NCBI RefSeq assembly: GCF_014647675.1
Contig: NZ_BMPQ01000002.1
Location: 11,345-75,344 of the forward strand
Direction of reading: 5' to 3'
Source of the DNA: Streptomyces flaveus
Lineage (GTDB): Bacteria > Actinomycetota > Actinomycetes > Streptomycetales > Streptomycetaceae
Length of the DNA stretch: 64,000 nucleotides
The position numbers and the translations under genes were made by a program. The notes beneath the pieces are model-generated. The model saw only the letters and a list, made by a program, of their open reading frames with translations, had not been told where the DNA came from and searched no databases. This document shows, piece by piece, positions 9,241 to 17,935 of this stretch; positions within the stretch are counted from its first letter, which is position 1; every line of letters starts with the position of its first letter.

Positions 9241-9368
9241 GGCTGTCCCTTTCCATGGGTGGGGGGAAATGCTGTGGAACTACCGCGGCTCCAGGAGGAG
9301 GACGCGGTCTTCTCCGGCGCGCGGGAAGAACGGTCGCGCGCTCGGGAGGAAGTCCTGGGATCGGGTGT

Positions 9369-11360
9369 TCACGGCGCGAGCACCGCCACTCCGTAGCGCG
9401 CCAACTCCACGGAGCCGGTGACCTGTTCGCCGGTGAGGACGTCCCGGTGAGTGTCCGGCACCTCCACCGTGACCGTCTCGCGCCCGTGGTTGAACACGAA
9501 AAGCAGCTCGCCCCGGCGGACGGCCTCGACCTGTGCGGGGAGGCCGTCGAGGGGCGGCCGGACCCCCGTGCCGGCCGCCACATCCGCCAACAGGTCGCGC
9601 AGCGCGGGCGGTTCGGGCAGCGTCGAGAGGTACCAGGCGCGCCCCTTGCGCAGCAGCGCGGGCAAGCCGTCCAGCTCACCGCCCTTGTACGGGACGATCA
9701 GCTCGGCATCGCGCGCCGCTTCGAGTTCCTCGGACCACAACGTCCCGCGGAAGCCGTCGCATTCGGCGGTCTCCCCCGCGTCGAGGGGCCACCACTCGTG
9801 CAGCGTGCGGATGCCGAAGAGCTCCCGCAGCCGCGCGTCCATGCCGCCGGGCCGCACCCGGTCGTCCTCGTCCGCGACTCCGGTCAGGAATCCGCAGACG
9901 AGGGTGCCCCCGGCTCGTACGTACGACAGGAGATTGTCGATCGCGGCGTCCGTGAGCAGGTACAACTGCGGGACGACGACCAGCTTGTACGCGGACAGGT
10001 CGTGCTCGGGGTGCGCGAAGTCGGTGGTGAGGTGGGCCTCCCACAGGGCGCGGTGCCAGGCGCGTACAACCTGCGGATAGTCGACCTCGGAGGACAGGCG
10101 GCCGTCCTGCGCGCCGGCCCACCAGGCGTTCCACTCGTGCAGGATCGCGACGTCGGCCTCTATGTGACTACCCGTCACTTCGGGGCCGAGCGCGGCGAGT
10201 TCGGCTCCTAGCCGCTTGACCTCCTGATACGTACGACCTTCCTCCCCCGCGTGGCTGACCATCCCCGAGTGGAACTTCTCGGCACCCTGTCGGGACTGCC
10301 GCCACTGGAAGTAGCAGACGGCGTCGGCGCCGCGGGCGACGGACTGGAGAGACCAGAGGCGGTTGAGGCCGCGTGGCTTGGGGTGGTTGACGCCCCGCCA
10401 GTTGACCGGGCCGGCCGCCTGCTCCATGAGCATCCATGGTCCGCCGCGGGCCTGGGAGCGCGTCATGTCCTGGATGAGGGCGCCGTTCTGGGCGCCGAAG
10501 GGGTCGCGCGGGTCCGGGTACATGTCGACGGAGACGAGGTCCTCCTCCCCGGCCCATTTCCAGGCGTCCTGGCCCACCCACATCGGCATGAAGTTGGTGG
10601 TCACCGGGATGTGCGGGGTGTGCCGGCGGACGATGTCGCGCTCGGCGACGTAGCACTCCAGGAGCATGTCGGAGGTGTAGCGCTTGAAGTCCAGTACCTG
10701 CGTGGGGTTCTTCAGGTAGTGGGCGTGGCGGGGTGGCAGGACCTCGTCCCAGTCGCCGTAGCCCTGGCTCCAGAAGGCCGTTCCCCAGGCCGTGTTGAGT
10801 GCTTCGAGCGTGTCGTACTTGTCCTGGAGCCAGCGGCGGAAGGTGGTGGCGGCCTCGTCGCCCCAGTCGTAGGTGCAGTACTCGTTGTTGATGTGCCACA
10901 TCGTGAGGGCGGGGTGGCTGCCGTAGCGGGCGGCCAGGTCCTCGGTGATGGCGGCGGCGTAGCGGCGGTAGGTGGCACTGGAGTGCGAGAAGTGCTGGCG
11001 GCCGCCCCACCATTCGGTGCGGCCGTCCTCGTCGCGGGGCAGCGTGTCGGGGTGCAGGCGGCCCATCCAGGGTGGAGGTGAGGAGGTGGGGGTGGCGAGG
11101 ACGACGCCGATGCCGTTGTCGTACATGAGGTCCATCAGCCGGTCGAGCCAGCCGAACTCCCTTGCTCCGGGCTTGGGTTCGAGTTTCGCCCAGGAGAAGA
11201 CGCCGAGGGTGACGGAGTTGACGCCGGCCGCCTTCATGAGGCGTACGTCCTCGTGCCAGGTCTCCTCGGGCCACTGCTCGGGGTTGTAGTCGCCGCCGAA
11301 GAGGATGCGGCCACGGGTGGCGTCGGCGAGGCTCGGCCTCTGGTGCGGGTGCGGGGGCAT
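9369..11360 (-). CDS. GH42 beta-galactosidase
   Basis: 663 residues, no signal peptide, predicted cytoplasmic. The opening FGGDYNPEQW, the acid/base Glu160 in WHINNEY and the nucleophile Glu313 in WMLMEQAAG are diagnostic of GH42; the C-terminal part has the trimerisation and beta-sandwich layout of the family. The start is the ATG at 11360, whose A is the last base of the GH74 stop codon (TGATG), so translation is coupled. In this locus its job would be to remove terminal beta-galactose from the galactosyl-xylosyl branches of imported xyloglucan oligosaccharides. An upstream extension of the open frame lies inside GH74 and is not coding. Confidence 0.92.
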   Translation of the reverse strand: MPPHPHQRPSLADATRGRILFGGDYNPEQWPEETWHEDVRLMKAAGVNSVTLGVFSWAKLEPKPGAREFGWLDRLMDLMYDNGIGVVLATPTSSPPPWMGRLHPDTLPRDEDGRTEWWGGRQHFSHSSATYRRYAAAITEDLAARYGSHPALTMWHINNEYCTYDWGDEAATTFRRWLQDKYDTLEALNTAWGTAFWSQGYGDWDEVLPPRHAHYLKNPTQVLDFKRYTSDMLLECYVAERDIVRRHTPHIPVTTNFMPMWVGQDAWKWAGEEDLVSVDMYPDPRDPFGAQNGALIQDMTRSQARGGPWMLMEQAAGPVNWRGVNHPKPRGLNRLWSLQSVARGADAVCYFQWRQSRQGAEKFHSGMVSHAGEEGRTYQEVKRLGAELAALGPEVTGSHIEADVAILHEWNAWWAGAQDGRLSSEVDYPQVVRAWHRALWEAHLTTDFAHPEHDLSAYKLVVVPQLYLLTDAAIDNLLSYVRAGGTLVCGFLTGVADEDDRVRPGGMDARLRELFGIRTLHEWWPLDAGETAECDGFRGTLWSEELEAARDAELIVPYKGGELDGLPALLRKGRAWYLSTLPEPPALRDLLADVAAGTGVRPPLDGLPAQVEAVRRGELLFVFNHGRETVTVEVPDTHRDVLTGEQVTGSVELARYGVAVLAP

Positions 11361-13597
11361 CAGGCCGGGTCCCCGTACTGGATGCCGCGTCCGTTGGTGG
11401 CGATGTAGACGCGGCCGTGGACGCGCGGGTCGCCGGTGATCGTCTCGCCGATCCAGCCCCACTGGTGGGCGTCGTCGTTGATACGGACCCAGGTCCTGGC
11501 CCCGTCGTCGGAGCGGAGGACGCCGGTGACGGACCCCGCCTCGATCGCGCCGACCTGGTAGATCGCGGGGTAGTCGGCGCGGCGGGCTGCCTTGCCGAAG
11601 CCGAGGCAGTGGGAGGAACGGCAACTGGCGATCTTCGAGAAGGCGGCGCCGCCGTCGGTGGACCGGAAGAGGCCGTTCTCCTTCGCGGAAATCCACAGGT
11701 CACCGGAGCGGCCCGGGGCCGCCACCACCTTGAACTGGCTGTCTCCGGAGGGCAGTCCAGTCGCACGGGCCGTGAAGGAACGGCCACTGTCAGTGCTGGC
11801 GTATAGCGTTCCTGTGTCGGTGTCGTATGCGTAGAAGAGCGTCGGGTCGGCCGGGTCGGCGACCAGCGTGGCGCCCTTCGGGAAGGAGGAGACCTCGGAC
11901 CAGGTCGCGCCGTTGTCGGTGGAGCGGTGGGCTGCGTACTTCGTGCCGTCCCAGTGCACGAAGGACCACAACAGCGTACTGCCGTCGGCGCTGGTGGCGA
12001 TCGGCCCCGGTGCGCTCTTGGCGATGTCCGGCTGGGCCTTGAAGGGCGCCCAGGTCCGGCCGCCGTCGTTCGAGTACGCGCCGTTGCCGTTGTCGCCCCA
12101 GCCCGCCCGGACGACGTACGACGGCTTGGCCGCGGCCTGCGCGAGTCCCGTCGCCGACCCGAACACGGGGTTCGCCGCCATGCCGCGCGACGGAGACGCC
12201 GTGAGCCGCTCGTGGTACATCACGCCGATGTCCCCGAGCCCGCTCAGCAGATGCGCCTCCCCGACCGGGGGCGAGATCAGCTGGCGCACGGACGTCTCCT
12301 CCAGGCCGCGGATCTGCGGCGCCCAGCGCTTGAGGTCGCGGGTGCCGTAGAGGGTCGCGCCGGTCCCGTACACGATGTGCTTCGAGTCGTACGGGTCCAG
12401 GGCGAGCGCCTGGATCCACCAGCCGAACTTCGGCTTGTCAGCACCCCAGTTGAGGAAGGGAGTCTCCGATACGTCGAGCACGGCAGTGTCCTTGAGGGAC
12501 GTCCAGGTACGGCCGCCGTCGGTGGAGCGGAACAGTGTGTCGATGGCCGCCCAGCGGTTGTTGGTGGACACGACGACGGTGCCCGGGCGGCGGGCGTCGA
12601 CGGCGACCCCGCCGTAGGCGAAGTTGTCCGCCGAGCCGTCTTCGGTGGTGCCGCCGGGCTGCACGGGGGTCACCTCGGTCCACTTGCCGGTGGCGGTGCG
12701 CAGCTTGTGCACGCTGCCGGCGGACTGGCCGTTGGGGCCGGGTGCGTCGGCGTACGTCACGTACAGCTCGCGGGTGTGCCTGTCGTACGCGGCCCGGATC
12801 GGGACCTTGGCTGAGGCGCCGGAGGGCTGTCCGGGCACGGCTTCCCACGTCGTGCCGTCGGCGGTGCGGTACAGGTTCGCCGTGCCGGAGGTGCCGTCGC
12901 CGTCGCCCCAGCCGGCGTAGACGGAACGCCCGGCCGCGACGAGGAAGGTGACGCCCTGTCCGGAGGCGTTCGCCTTCGCCGGGAAGTCGGTCACCGCTGC
13001 CCAAGTGGCGCCCCGGTCGGTCGACTTGAGCAGACCGTCGTGCCGGGTGCCCAGCCACAGGGTGTCGCTGTCGCGCGGGTCGACGAGGAGACGTTCACCG
13101 GTGCCGCGACCGTCCTCGTTGGCGCCGAGCTTCACGGTCAGGTCGGTGCGGGACCAGGTGGCGCCGCGGTCGTCGGAGCGCAGGACGGCGCCGTTGCCGG
13201 CCCAGGGCTGGGCGTATGTGCCGAGCGACAGGTACACCCGGTTGGGGTGCGCCGGGTCGACGGCGATCGCCTCGACACCGAGGAGGTTCCAGTCGTCCCA
13301 GCCGAGGTGATCGGTGAGCGGCGTCCAGCGGCCTGCCCGGTCGTCCCAGCGGTAGGCGCCACCGATGTCGGTACGGGCGTAGGCGAGGCCGCGTACGGAG
13401 GGGTGGAACAGCACGCCGGTGACGAAGCCGGTGCCGCCGATGACGGCGTTGCGCCAGCGGTAGGAGGGCGCATCCGGTTCGGCGTCGGCCGCCGATGGGG
13501 CCGGGGCTGCCTGTGCCAGCGGGCCGGCAGCGGAGAGAGCGGCGGCAGCGGCGGTCCCGGCGAGGACGACGCGTCTGCTCAGGCGGGGCGTGCGCAT
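11360..13597 (-). CDS. Secreted GH74 xyloglucanase (xyloglucan-specific endo-glucanase)
   Basis: 745 residues. A twin-arginine signal (SRRVVLAG, then a hydrophobic stretch to AQA) exports it folded. The mature enzyme has two seven-bladed propellers built from BNR-type repeats (STDRGATW, STDGGRTW, STDNGATW, STDGGAAF). The two catalytic aspartates of GH74 are visible: Asp77 in YARTDIGGAY and Asp456 in GLGDIGVMY. GH74 enzymes act almost only on xyloglucan, making this the strongest pointer to the locus substrate. There is no C-terminal cellulose-binding module. It is coupled to GH42 through TGATG and lies 274 bp downstream of the second permease, in the same direction. Confidence 0.94.
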   Translation of the reverse strand: MRTPRLSRRVVLAGTAAAAALSAAGPLAQAAPAPSAADAEPDAPSYRWRNAVIGGTGFVTGVLFHPSVRGLAYARTDIGGAYRWDDRAGRWTPLTDHLGWDDWNLLGVEAIAVDPAHPNRVYLSLGTYAQPWAGNGAVLRSDDRGATWSRTDLTVKLGANEDGRGTGERLLVDPRDSDTLWLGTRHDGLLKSTDRGATWAAVTDFPAKANASGQGVTFLVAAGRSVYAGWGDGDGTSGTANLYRTADGTTWEAVPGQPSGASAKVPIRAAYDRHTRELYVTYADAPGPNGQSAGSVHKLRTATGKWTEVTPVQPGGTTEDGSADNFAYGGVAVDARRPGTVVVSTNNRWAAIDTLFRSTDGGRTWTSLKDTAVLDVSETPFLNWGADKPKFGWWIQALALDPYDSKHIVYGTGATLYGTRDLKRWAPQIRGLEETSVRQLISPPVGEAHLLSGLGDIGVMYHERLTASPSRGMAANPVFGSATGLAQAAAKPSYVVRAGWGDNGNGAYSNDGGRTWAPFKAQPDIAKSAPGPIATSADGSTLLWSFVHWDGTKYAAHRSTDNGATWSEVSSFPKGATLVADPADPTLFYAYDTDTGTLYASTDSGRSFTARATGLPSGDSQFKVVAAPGRSGDLWISAKENGLFRSTDGGAAFSKIASCRSSHCLGFGKAARRADYPAIYQVGAIEAGSVTGVLRSDDGARTWVRINDDAHQWGWIGETITGDPRVHGRVYIATNGRGIQYGDPA

Positions 13598-13660
13598 GAC
13601 ATACCTCGTTCTTGGGGGTGTGAAGGGCGTGGGGCGCCCTGTTCAAAGTCGGGGTTCGGG

Positions 13661-13678
13661 GCGCCCCTTCAGGGGCGC
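13661..13678. terminator. Hairpin between permease and GH74 genes
   Basis: GCGCCCC-TTCA-GGGGCGC is a 7-bp perfect stem with a 4-nt loop inside the gap between the permease gene and GH74. It lies at the edge of a dispersed repeat. It may attenuate read-through from the transporter genes into GH74 or protect a processed end. Confidence 0.4.
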
Positions 13679-13785
13679 GGGCTGTGACATTTGCGGCTCC
13701 GCCGCGATGGGGGTCCCCGCTCATGGGGCCCCCGCTCGAGCGAAGCCGAGAGTGAGGGGAGCGACCAGCCACAACGGACCCGCAG
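13668..13785. repeat. Dispersed Streptomyces intergenic repeat with extra segment (copy 2)
   Basis: The order AGGGGCGCGGGCTGT, TGCGGCTCCGCCGCG, GCGACCAGCCAC and GGACCCGCAG is the same as in the reverse complement of 39680-39775. Here about 45 bp of a different palindrome-rich sequence (around GGGTCCCCGCTCATGGGGCC) is inserted in the middle. Nothing coding is visible between 13598 and 13871. Confidence 0.55.
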
Positions 13786-13871
13786 GTGATGCAACGGACT
13801 CGCCGGTCCCCGGCTCGCCCCGCGGACCGGCGCGGCGGGTTCAGGAGCCGAGGAAAGCGGGCTGACCGGAG

Positions 13872-14807
13872 TCAGCCTTTGACCGCGCCGGTGAGCATGC
13901 CCTTCTTGAAGTGCTTCTGGACGAAGGGCGACAAGACGGCGACAGGCAGCAGCGCCATCACCATGACCGCCATCTGAATGGCCAGCCCCGAAAGCTGCCC
14001 GGTCTTGATGGCCTGCCCCAGACCGACCGGCGCTTCCTGCCTCTGCACGAGCTGGATCATGACGTTCTGCAGCGGCATCATGTCCTGCTGATTCAGATAC
14101 AGCGACGCGTTGAACCAGGCGCTCCAGTACCCGACGGCGTAGAACAGCGTGATCACCGCGAGAACCGCCCGGGACAACGGCATGACGATCTGCCAGAGGA
14201 TCCGGAAGTCCCCAGCGCCGTCGATGCGGGCGCTGTCGATGAGCTCCTGCGAGATCTCCATGAAGAAGCCGCGCAGCACCAGGATGTTGAAGACGCTGAT
14301 CGCACTCGGCAGGATCAGCGCGAGATAGCTGTCCGTCAGGCCGAGGGACTGCACCAGCAGGTAGGTGGGGATGAGGCCGGCGCTGAAGAACATGGTCGCC
14401 AGCAGCGTCATCAGGATCCAGCGATGGCCGAGGGATCCGCTGCGGGACAGGCCGTAGGCGCACAGGACGGACACCGTCATCGAGAACAGCGTGCCGACCA
14501 GGGTGACGAGGATGCTGATGATCGTGGCGCGGGTGACCTGGCCGCCGCTGAGCAGTTCCTGGTAGGCGATGAAGGTAATGCCCTTGGGCACCATCACCAG
14601 GCCGCCCGCCTCGTCGATGGTCTTCCGCGAGGAGAGGCTGGTGACGACGACGATCCACAGCGGGAAGAGGACCGCCAGGCAGGCGAGCGACAGGGCGATG
14701 CTCTTGCCCGCCAGGCCCGCCTTCGAGGGCTCTTCCTCCCACGCCGGGCGGGGCGGGGCTTGCCACCAGCGGGGCTTGCTGACCGGCTTGTCGATGACGG
14801 CGGTCAC
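13872..14807 (-). CDS. CUT1 sugar ABC transporter permease (MalG/LplC type)
   Basis: 311 residues with six predicted membrane helices. The inner-membrane permease signature that contacts the ATPase reads ELIDSARIDGAGDFRILWQIVMPLS. A typical short C-terminal tail ends KHFKKGMLTGAVKG. The start is GTG 14807, whose GTGA overlaps the stop of the first permease by 4 nt. It forms the heterodimeric channel with the adjacent gene. No ATPase gene is present; CUT1 importers in Streptomyces commonly borrow the shared MsiK ATPase encoded elsewhere. The longer open frame upstream of 14807 lies inside the neighbouring gene. Confidence 0.92.
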   Translation of the reverse strand: MTAVIDKPVSKPRWWQAPPRPAWEEEPSKAGLAGKSIALSLACLAVLFPLWIVVVTSLSSRKTIDEAGGLVMVPKGITFIAYQELLSGGQVTRATIISILVTLVGTLFSMTVSVLCAYGLSRSGSLGHRWILMTLLATMFFSAGLIPTYLLVQSLGLTDSYLALILPSAISVFNILVLRGFFMEISQELIDSARIDGAGDFRILWQIVMPLSRAVLAVITLFYAVGYWSAWFNASLYLNQQDMMPLQNVMIQLVQRQEAPVGLGQAIKTGQLSGLAIQMAVMVMALLPVAVLSPFVQKHFKKGMLTGAVKG

Positions 14808-15838
14808 TTCTTGTACACCCCCTTCTCGCCCATGAGATGGGCCACTTTGTTCGCGGCGAGGACCAGGCCGATGCTGATCACGCCCTTGACGAGGCCGGCG
14901 GCGGCCGCGTAGCCGAAGTCCTGGTTGCGCACGCCGTTCCACCACACGAAGGTGTCGAGGACCTCCCCCGCGCCCGGTCCGACGCCGTCGCGTTGCAGCA
15001 GGATCTGTTCGAACCCGACGGTCAGGGCGTCGCCGACGCGCAGCACGAGGAGGAGGGCGATCACCGGGCGCAGGGCGGGAAGGGTGACGTGCCACATGCG
15101 GCGCCAGCGTCCGGCTCCGTCCATCGCGGCGGCCTCGTAGTGGTCCTGAGAAACCGAGGCCAGCGCGGCGAGGAAGACGATGATCCCCCACCCGGCGTCC
15201 TTCCACACGCTCTGCGCGGTGATCAGGAAGGCGAAGGTGTCCGGGTTGGTCATGATGTTGAGACCGTCGTACCCGTTCTGCCTGAGCAGTTGGGAGAGCA
15301 TCCCCGCGCCGCCGAACATCTGCTGGAAGACGGCGATGACCAGCACCCAGGAGAAGAAGTGCGGCAGGTAGAGAACCGCCTGCGCGACGGCCCGCACCCG
15401 GGGCCGGACCACGCTGTTGATGAGCAGCGCGAGCAGGATCGGGATCGGGAAGAACAGCACGAGCTGGACGAAGAACAGCACCAGCGTGTTCTCGACGGCG
15501 TTCCAGAAGGCCGAGTCCTCGAAGATCCGCTGGAAGTTCTCCAGGCCCACGAAGGGGCTGTTCAGCATGGACACGATGCCGTTGTCGCTGATGTAGGGGT
15601 CGTAGTCCTGGAAGGCGACGACGTTGCCGAGGATCGGCAGGTAGTTGAAGATCAGGACCAGCAGGATGGCCGGCAGCGTCATGAGGATCAGGACGCGGTC
15701 GCGTCTGAACCTGAGCCGGAGGCTCAGCTTGCCCGAGCCCTGTTCCTTCCGGACACCGGTGGCGTCGCCGGACGCCACCGGTTCCTTCACCGGTGTGCTG
15801 GCCTCGGCACTGCTCCGAGGCACCGTGCTGTGGGACAC
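14804..15838 (-). CDS. CUT1 sugar ABC transporter permease (MalF/LplB type)
   Basis: 344 residues: a hydrophilic N-terminal tail of about 50 residues, then six predicted helices starting at RVLILMTLPAILLVLIFNY. The permease signature reads HYEAAAMDGAGRWRRMWHVTLP. The subfamily resembles LplB/YtcP proteins, which pair with large lipoproteins of about 550 residues; the neighbouring binding protein has exactly that size. It is the middle gene of the importer operon, 27 bp after the binding protein gene, and its stop overlaps the next permease start. Confidence 0.92.
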   Translation of the reverse strand: MSHSTVPRSSAEASTPVKEPVASGDATGVRKEQGSGKLSLRLRFRRDRVLILMTLPAILLVLIFNYLPILGNVVAFQDYDPYISDNGIVSMLNSPFVGLENFQRIFEDSAFWNAVENTLVLFFVQLVLFFPIPILLALLINSVVRPRVRAVAQAVLYLPHFFSWVLVIAVFQQMFGGAGMLSQLLRQNGYDGLNIMTNPDTFAFLITAQSVWKDAGWGIIVFLAALASVSQDHYEAAAMDGAGRWRRMWHVTLPALRPVIALLLVLRVGDALTVGFEQILLQRDGVGPGAGEVLDTFVWWNGVRNQDFGYAAAAGLVKGVISIGLVLAANKVAHLMGEKGVYKK

Positions 15839-15865
15839 GGCTGTTCTCCTTGCCTCAGAGCCTGG

Positions 15866-17560
15866 TCAGCTCGCCGCCGTGCCGTTCTCGTCGAGAAGCT
15901 TCTTGTACCAGTCGCGCAGCTTGTCGCCACCCTTGCTCTTCCAGTCGGAGACGGCCTGCTGCATGTCGCTGATCTTCTTGTGGCCGCGGATGATGTCGTT
16001 CTCGAGCTGCTCGAAGTCGTTGGCGAGGTTGGTGTAGCGGGAGGGCTCGGTGATCTGAAGGCCCCAGAAGGACGACTTCTTGGTGAAGGCCCCCATCCGC
16101 TGCTCCCACTCGACCATGGCCTTGGTGTAGTCCGGCAAGTCGGGGTGGGCGATGGTCGGGGCGGGGCTCGCCACCATGACATAGGCGTTGAGGACCTCGT
16201 TGTTGCCCTTGTCGTTCTTGACGGGCACGCCGTCCTTGATCGTGTAGTGGGTGCCCTCGACGCCGTAGTTGGTCATCATCCACTCCTTGGTGCCGTACGG
16301 CGCCGCGGTGACGTTGGCGACCGCCAGGACGTCGCGGATGACGGACTCGGAGGCCTTCTTGTTGACGAAGGCGAAGATGCCGGCCGGGTTGGCGGCGTAC
16401 AGCGTCGGGTCACCGCCGTCGTGGTTCCAGATGTCCATGCCCCAGATCTTGAAGTCGGGGTTCTGGGTGGCCTGGGAGGCCTGCTGGCCGTACCAGTGGA
16501 CGATGTTGTTGTCCCAGATCAGGAACTCGCCGGCGGCGAACTTGGGGGCGGGGTCGACGGTCTGGCTCTTGCCCAGCTTGAAGTCGGGGTGGACGACTCC
16601 GGCAGCGAACAGCTTGCGCGTCCACTCGATGGCTTCCAGGTACTCCGGGGTCTCGAGGCGGTTGATCAGCTTTCCGTCTTCCATGTCCCACCAGAGCGGC
16701 TTCTCCCCTCCCCCTCGCACGCCGAAGCTGTTCATCGCGGTCCACTTCATGTCACCGCAGGCCCACACCTTGGCGCGGGCGTTGGTGATGTCCTTGCACA
16801 GGGCCATGAACTCGTCGGCGGACCGCGGGACCTCGTAGCCCTCCTTGTCGAAGATGTCCTGGCGGTAGAGCGGCACGATGTTCGCGGCGGTCGGGGCGGG
16901 CATCGGCAGGCCCATCAGCTTGCCGCCGAAGATGGAGCGCTGCCAGGCGCCGGAGGGGATCGCCGCGAGGTTCGGGTACTCCTTGACCTTGTCCCCGGAC
17001 AGGTACGGGCCGAGGTCGGCGAACTTGCCGCTGATGGCGCTGGGTATTTTGCCCATCATGTTCCAGCCGGGGATGACGACCACGTCCGGGATCTTGCTGG
17101 AGGCGAGGATCGCGCCGAGCTTCTGGTCGTAGGTGTTGCCGTCCTGGTTCTGCCACTGGACGTCGACGCCGATCAGGTCGTTCATCGCCGTGTAGTAGGG
17201 GTTGTTCCCCTTGGGTGGGGAGCCCCAGAACGGCGACATGATGGTGACCTTGCCGCCCTTGCCGAGCTTCTTCGCGACCGAGGTCTTGAGATCGGCGCCG
17301 TCGAGCTTGGCGGTGAAGCCCTGCGACGAGCCGTTCTTGGACGGGATGTCCGGCGTCACCACGTTGCTGGCCACGAAGGCCGGCAGGATCTTCTTCGCGT
17401 CCTTGCCCGACGTGGTGCCTTCACGCGAGCCGCTGTCCGAACCGCCACAGGCGGAGAGCAGCGGCATTCCACCTGCCACCGCTGCGGTGGCGACCGCCGT
17501 GGAGGCGAGGAAGCTTCTCCGACTGGGTCCGGAGGAGGCGGAGGCGGAGTTCGGCGTCAT
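15866..17560 (-). CDS. Sugar-binding lipoprotein of CUT1 ABC importer (Tat lipoprotein)
   Basis: 564 residues. The N-terminus has a twin-arginine motif (SRRSFLAST) and a lipobox (LLSAC, Cys about residue 37), so it is exported folded and lipid-anchored outside the membrane. The body matches large LplA-like extracellular binding proteins (LPAFVASNV, IMSPFWGSPP, WACGDMKWT). It should capture the oligosaccharide released by GH74 and GH12; xyloglucan oligosaccharide is inferred from context. It is the first gene of the importer operon. GAAGGG lies 9 nt before the ATG. LacI operator 3 lies about 145 bp upstream of its start. Confidence 0.9.
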   Translation of the reverse strand: MTPNSASASSGPSRRSFLASTAVATAAVAGGMPLLSACGGSDSGSREGTTSGKDAKKILPAFVASNVVTPDIPSKNGSSQGFTAKLDGADLKTSVAKKLGKGGKVTIMSPFWGSPPKGNNPYYTAMNDLIGVDVQWQNQDGNTYDQKLGAILASSKIPDVVVIPGWNMMGKIPSAISGKFADLGPYLSGDKVKEYPNLAAIPSGAWQRSIFGGKLMGLPMPAPTAANIVPLYRQDIFDKEGYEVPRSADEFMALCKDITNARAKVWACGDMKWTAMNSFGVRGGGEKPLWWDMEDGKLINRLETPEYLEAIEWTRKLFAAGVVHPDFKLGKSQTVDPAPKFAAGEFLIWDNNIVHWYGQQASQATQNPDFKIWGMDIWNHDGGDPTLYAANPAGIFAFVNKKASESVIRDVLAVANVTAAPYGTKEWMMTNYGVEGTHYTIKDGVPVKNDKGNNEVLNAYVMVASPAPTIAHPDLPDYTKAMVEWEQRMGAFTKKSSFWGLQITEPSRYTNLANDFEQLENDIIRGHKKISDMQQAVSDWKSKGGDKLRDWYKKLLDENGTAAS

Positions 17561-17703
17561 TGCGTCAACCCTTCATGGCGCACACCAGGACACCCGGCGG
17601 TGTGGCCGTCGGCTGCGGTGTCTCGAGTGAAAGCTGGCTGAGCTGAAGCGGACCTCGGAGGATGTGCACACCAGGTGGACACCGGATGGGCCCCTTCGAT
17701 CAG

Positions 17704-17717
17704 TCGAAGCGCTTCGA
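17704..17717. promoter_or_regulatory. LacI-family operator 3 (importer operon side)
   Basis: TCGAAGCGCTTCGA is a perfect 14-bp palindrome identical to the core of operator 1. It lies in the 375-bp divergent region between the binding-protein gene and GH3, nearer the importer side. The rest of that region (17561-17935) holds operator 4 and a promoter-like -35, and no gene. Confidence 0.8.
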
Positions 17718-17856
17718 TGTTGCTGCGAGGTTAAGTGAACACCCAAGGGTGCACAAGAGCCGTTCCGAACATTCCTCCGAGGCGCAAAGGACTGAACCTG
17801 TCTGATCTGGGCCTTGAAACGCCGGAGAGGATGCGGAGATGTTGCCTCGGGATGTC

Positions 17857-17862
17857 TTGACA
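17857..17862 (+). promoter_or_regulatory. Probable -35 box of the GH3 promoter
   Basis: A perfect TTGACA lies so that a -10 at 17 bp spacing would fall at 17880-17885 (TGAGCA, poor), immediately before operator 4. The operator would cover the transcription start, a standard arrangement for repression. Confidence 0.45.
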
Positions 17863-17885
17863 CCCACCCTCCGGTCGAATGAGCA

Positions 17886-17899
17886 TCGAAGCGCTTCGA
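17886..17899. promoter_or_regulatory. LacI-family operator 4 (upstream of GH3)
   Basis: TCGAAGCGCTTCGA matches operator 3 exactly and lies 36 bp before the chosen GTG start of the GH3 gene. Its position directly downstream of the probable promoter supports repression of GH3 by the locus LacI protein. Confidence 0.8.
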
Positions 17900-17935
17900 A
17901 AGCTCTTCATCGCTCCTCCACAAAGGGATGCCCGC

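Noticed and set aside
4144-9396. A 1750-codon plus-strand open frame
   Set aside because: It runs antisense through the kinase gene and out of frame through lacI and GH31; composition is Arg/Pro/Gly-rich with no domain. It is a high-GC shadow.
14837-17641. A 934-codon plus-strand open frame opposite the importer operon
   Set aside because: Asp/Glu/Val/Arg-rich shadow of the permease and binding-protein genes without any recognisable domain.
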